A stretch of DNA of 64,000 bases from Sandaracinus amylolyticus (GTDB lineage: Bacteria > Myxococcota_A > Polyangia > Polyangiales > Sandaracinaceae), in contig NZ_CP011125.1 of assembly GCF_000737325.1 (NCBI RefSeq), positions 7,006,001 through 7,070,000 on the forward strand, written 5' to 3'. This document shows, one piece after another, positions 62,117 through 64,000 of this stretch (position 1 is the stretch's first letter; the number at the start of each line of letters is the position of its first letter). The translations under genes were made by a program, and so were the position numbers. The notes beneath the pieces are model-generated. The model had not been told where the DNA came from. It searched no databases and saw only the letters and a list, made by a program, of their open reading frames with translations.

Positions 62117-63628
62117 TCACCAGTACGTGTCGAGCGGCGACGCCCGCTTGCTCCGGGGGCTCGGCGACTCGCGGCGCGCCGCGCGGCGCTCACGCGCCGG
62201 CGGGGACGGAAGCGCCGCCAGCACGAGCTCCAGGTGGCGGCTCTCGTCGGGCACGACCGACTCGATGCGACGCGCGTATCCGTCGAGCGTGAGCGTGAGC
62301 TGCCGCCGGTCGGTCGAGCGCGGGAGCTCCACGCTCGCCGGGGTGCGGACCGGCTCGAGCCCCTCGATCTCGACCCACGCGCCCGGCGGAACGGTCTCCA
62401 CCTCGATCGTCACGCGCGCGGGCGCCGCCGCGGCCGGGAGCTCCGGGGGCGCCGCATCGCTGCTCGTGGTCGCACGCGCCGGCGGCTCGCCCGAGTCCGC
62501 GACGGCGAAGACCACGCCGCCCGTCGCCCCGAGGACGAGCGCCAGCGCGAGCGCCGTCGCGCGCTGCGACCAGCGCCTCGCGAGCGCGGGCCGGGTCGCC
62601 TCGCTCGTCGTCGTCGGGTCGGCTTCGGCCGCGCCGGCCAGCTCGCCGAGCGCCGTCTGGATCGCACGCTGACGCTCGGCCTGGACGCTGCCGAAGGCCT
62701 CGCGCACGAACTCCTCGAGCGGATGCGCGCCCTCGAGCTCGACGAGCTGGTGGACGATCGCATCGAGACGATCCGCCACCGCGCGCGCGCTCTCGGGACG
62801 GTCTGCGGGATCTTTCGCGAGGAGCGAGACGAGGAGCTGCTGCGCGTCGGGCGCGACGTCCATCCGCAGCTCTCCGATGTCGGGCGGCGGCTCGTCGAGG
62901 ATGCGCCGCGCGCGCGCGCCGTCGTCCTCGCCCCCGTAGAGCCGGCGGCCCGCGAGCAGCTCGTAGAAGACCACGCCCAGCGCGAACAGGTCGGTCCGCG
63001 CGTCCGCGCCGCGGAACTGCAGGACCTCGGGCGCCATGTAGCCGAGCTTGCCCTTGAGCACCCCGCTGCTCGTGCGGTGCTCACGCCCCGTCACCTTCGC
63101 GATCCCGAAGTCGGTCACGCGGACCACGCCATCGAACCCGATCAGGATGTTGTGCGGCGAGACGTCGCGATGAACGAGCCCGAGCGCGCCACCGTCGTGC
63201 GACGTCAGGTCGTGCGCGGCGGCCAGGCCGCGCGCGGCTTGGGCGACGATCCGGCAGCCGATCTGGACCGAGGTCGGCAAGGCGCTGCGCTGCGCCTCGA
63301 CGATCACGTCGCGCGCGGTGATGCCGCCGACGTACTCGATGACGAGGAAGGGCCCTCGCTCGTCTTCGCCGACGTCCAGGACCGGGACGACGTTCGGATG
63401 GTGGATCAGGCCGGCGAGACGACCTTCCTCGAGGAACATCGCGCGCGCGTCGGCGTCCGCCGCGACCGCGGGACGGAGCCTCTTGACCGCGTAGAGCCGC
63501 TGGAAGCTCGGGCCGCGCCGAACGCTCAGCTCCACCCGCCCCATGCCGCCCTCGGCCAGATCGAAGAGGCGCTGGTAACGCGTGGTGGCGCCCGCGCGGT
63601 CGGGCGTGGGCGCGTCGACGTGAACCAT
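62117..63628 (-). CDS. Membrane-anchored Hanks-type Ser/Thr kinase with PEGA domain
   Basis: 503 aa. ATG 63628. Kinase domain about 17-290: LAEGGMGRVEL, LYAVKRL, HRDVSPHNIL, VTDFGIAKV, GYMAPEVLQF. A helical juxtamembrane segment follows. One membrane helix (ATALALALVLGATGGVVFAV) is near 370. Then an extracytoplasmic PEGA domain (VTIEVETVPPGAWVEIEGLE, TPASVELP, LTLTLDGYARR) and a basic tail. The HRDVSPHN form is characteristic of myxobacterial kinases. PEGA domains probably bind envelope polymers, so this kinase may sense the cell surface. The gene is divergent from the partial gene at 63723 across 94 bp. Confidence 0.92.
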   Translation of the reverse strand: MVHVDAPTPDRAGATTRYQRLFDLAEGGMGRVELSVRRGPSFQRLYAVKRLRPAVAADADARAMFLEEGRLAGLIHHPNVVPVLDVGEDERGPFLVIEYVGGITARDVIVEAQRSALPTSVQIGCRIVAQAARGLAAAHDLTSHDGGALGLVHRDVSPHNILIGFDGVVRVTDFGIAKVTGREHRTSSGVLKGKLGYMAPEVLQFRGADARTDLFALGVVFYELLAGRRLYGGEDDGARARRILDEPPPDIGELRMDVAPDAQQLLVSLLAKDPADRPESARAVADRLDAIVHQLVELEGAHPLEEFVREAFGSVQAERQRAIQTALGELAGAAEADPTTTSEATRPALARRWSQRATALALALVLGATGGVVFAVADSGEPPARATTSSDAAPPELPAAAAPARVTIEVETVPPGAWVEIEGLEPVRTPASVELPRSTDRRQLTLTLDGYARRIESVVPDESRHLELVLAALPSPPARERRAARRESPSPRSKRASPLDTYW

Positions 63629-63722
63629 CGGGTCGGGGTCAGGCTACCACGCGCTCCGAGCCGAGATCATCACGGCCACGGTGCGCTCCGAGCGCGCGGC
63701 GACGCCGTGTAGACTCGCTCGG

Positions 63723-64000
63723 GTGAGCGAGGAGCTCTTCCGGTGCGCGGCCGAGGCATGCGAGCACGGAACGATCACCGGCGCGCGCGTGCACCCGCCG
63801 GAGCTCCTCGATCGCCTGGACGCGGTCGCGACGCCGGAGGCGCAGGCCTGGGGATGGCTGCTGCGCGCGCAGCACGCCGCGCTCAGCCGAGCCGGCGACG
63901 GCGCGCTCGAGGTGCCGGCCCACGTGCTCTCGACGTCGACGTCGCGCGACGTCGTCCGAAGAGGCCTGCCCATCCTCGCGCGGCTCGCGCTGCTCGCGTT
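63723..64000 (+). CDS. Start of an unidentified gene, cut by the right edge
   Basis: GTG 63723 (VSEELFRCAAEACEHGTITG) opens a frame with no stop to the edge, 92 residues so far. The composition is helical and Leu/Ala/Arg-rich (EAQAWGWLLRAQHAALSRAG), with strong third-position GC. No family can be recognised from this part. It diverges from the PEGA kinase gene. Confidence 0.5.
   Translation, partial: MSEELFRCAAEACEHGTITGARVHPPELLDRLDAVATPEAQAWGWLLRAQHAALSRAGDGALEVPAHVLSTSTSRDVVRRGLPILARLALLA

Overview
This 64 kb window is very GC-rich, with strong G/C at third codon positions. It carries a set of gene families typical of Myxococcota: two proteins with MYXO-CTERM-type tails, paired DUF1592/DUF1552 proteins, three Hanks-type Ser/Thr kinase genes, many lipoproteins with Cys-rich or beta-propeller domains, and an ECF sigma/FecR operon. 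The best inference is a large-genome myxobacterium, probably Polyangia and perhaps Sandaracinus-like; the genus is a guess from gene content. No rRNA or tRNA genes, no CRISPR array and no intact insertion sequence were found.

Layout. 1-4.6 kb: the C-terminal part of a TamB-like protein followed by a BamA/TamA-like Omp85 protein (envelope assembly). 4.7-5.0 kb: a 41-bp tandem repeat array. 5.2-11.3 kb: a DUF1592/DUF1552 pair and a LamG-metallophosphoesterase lipoprotein. 11.3-13.0 kb: a minus-strand HupE/UreJ plus membrane-anchored peptidyl-prolyl isomerase pair. 13.1-16.4 kb: two small proteins (one DUF1844) and a divergent ClpB. 16.4-21.6 kb: a minus-strand block whose core is an ECF sigma, FecR-TPR and exported-protein operon with 4-base start/stop overlaps. 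21.7-26.4 kb: a YugP-type Zn peptidase, DUF420, a soluble kinase, signal peptidase I, an AraC regulator and a membrane protein. 26.4-33.4 kb: an Lrp/AsnC regulator with a recognisable promoter, followed by gltB-gltD, the glutamate synthase of ammonium assimilation. 33.5-37.3 kb: a PknK-like kinase/ATPase/TPR regulator broken by a frameshift. 37.4-51.3 kb: a GST/Fax-like protein, lipoproteins, LuxR and WYL regulators, two MYXO-CTERM surface proteins and a four-CXXCH cytochrome lipoprotein.

51.5-56.6 kb is the most unusual part: an accessory island of lower GC made from a decayed type I restriction system. hsdR has lost its helicase core and is frameshifted, and there are two separate hsdM N-terminal fragments. 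Two intact genes are embedded in it: an AAA/ABC-ATPase with a C-terminal TOPRIM domain (OLD/GajA/PARIS-like) and a 526-aa protein whose N-terminus looks like a PD-(D/E)xK nuclease of DUF4365 type. This pair is the best candidate here for an undescribed anti-phage module.

56.7-64 kb: small lipoproteins, a second 41-bp palindromic array, an unknown gene, a pseudogene copy of an FKBP lipoprotein on the other side of a DHFR-like gene from the intact copy, a third (33-bp) palindromic array, a PEGA-domain kinase and the start of a further gene at the right edge. Seven GC-rich hairpins next to gene ends are listed as probable or possible terminators. None has a good T-tract.
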